A DNA stretch of 5,910 nucleotides from Fidelibacterota bacterium (GTDB taxonomy: Bacteria; Fidelibacterota; UBA2242; JAFGTP01), in NCBI GenBank assembly GCA_021735285.1, contig JAIPHI010000163.1, positions 1 to 5,910 on the forward strand, given 5' to 3'. The notes below the pieces were generated by a model that worked only from the letters and a program-made list of their open reading frames with translations, searched no databases and was not told the origin of the DNA. This document shows positions 5,715 to 5,910 of the stretch, one piece after another. The position numbers were made by a program, and so were the translations under genes. Every line of letters begins with the position of its first letter. The first letter of the stretch is position 1.

Positions 5715-5910
5715 TTTGCGCCGTGGAAGTCCATAAAGATGAGGATTCGGGCGTTTATATATAGATGAAATATCTTTTAAGTAAGCCAGTTCTTTTAAAT
5801 TATGAATACGGAAGGTTTGGTCAACCACCGTAAGCGAGTTTTGCATAGTTAACAGAGATGTTAGCATGAAGCGTAAACAGTGATTGCTGAAGGTGCAGTA
5901 TTGAGCTTCG

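Larger units (their letters stand above)
5258..5910. other. 653-bp gene-free stretch after the operon
   Basis: No credible gene. The first ~270 bp are AT-rich with small palindromes, such as AAAATTG-CAATTTT (5385-5398) and AAATAGTA (5489-5496) with TACTATTT (5515-5522). From 5528 it carries the two-hairpin REP-like unit and then the 21-bp repeat. Short frames on plus 5547-5768 and minus 5649-5867 run through these repeats and have no ribosome site, so I treat them as chance. A minus-strand frame open from the right edge to a TGA at 5821-5823 could be the tail of something outside, but 29 residues cannot be assigned. Confidence 0.6.

Noticed and set aside
5547..5867. Overlapping short frames on both strands
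   Set aside because: Both cross the 21-bp repeat, the plus-strand one also starts inside the two-hairpin unit, and neither has a ribosome site; no family resemblance.
5821..5910. Minus-strand frame open at the right edge, ending in TGA at 5821-5823
   Set aside because: Only 29 residues are visible and none form a known motif; sequence beyond the edge would be needed.

Overview
The window looks like a low-GC bacterial chromosome segment. The genes have clear GGAGG ribosome sites, and three of the four form a tight rightward operon, but almost a third of the sequence is repeat-rich DNA without genes. Strong Shine-Dalgarno sites in AT-rich DNA suggest a Firmicutes-like lineage. A membrane-lipid operon next to GTAG-type repeats might fit a diderm Firmicute such as the Halanaerobiales, but that is a guess from style and not from any marker gene.

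Layout. Positions 1-138 are a short leader, possibly with a leftward coding remnant. Positions 153-965 hold nagB, glucosamine-6-phosphate deaminase, with every catalytic and allosteric residue I could check at the E. coli position. Positions 966-2237 are a 1.27 kb gene-free stretch made of mosaic repeats: two copies of a ~115-bp element, several short palindromes flanked by GTAG/CTAC (REP-like), and two copies of a ~48-bp degenerate repeat. Positions 2238-5257 hold three genes on the + strand: a ~380-residue GNAT-fold acyltransferase-like protein of the YghO type, a PAP2/Aur1-like integral membrane lipid phosphatase or phosphotransferase, and an extended SDR (NAD(P)-dependent epimerase/dehydratase family). 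Gene gaps are 6 bp and a 4-bp ATGA overlap. Positions 5258-5910 are again gene-free. They carry another copy of the two-hairpin repeat unit and a 21-bp repeat shared with the first gap.

How the genes may work together. The acyltransferase, Aur1-like PAP2 protein and extended SDR resemble parts of the recently described bacterial ceramide route (serine palmitoyltransferase, N-acyltransferase bCerS, reductase CerR). I infer, without proof, that the operon makes or finishes a sphingolipid-like N-acylated membrane lipid: the GNAT protein would add the acyl chain, the SDR would reduce the keto group, and the PAP2 protein would remove or transfer a phosphate head group. The first enzyme (an Spt homologue) is not in the window. 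nagB stands apart and belongs to amino-sugar catabolism.

The most interesting non-coding signal is the family of palindromes whose stems differ by compensating base changes. This implies that the folded hairpin itself is selected, as in REP/BIME elements moved by RAYT (TnpA-REP) transposases.
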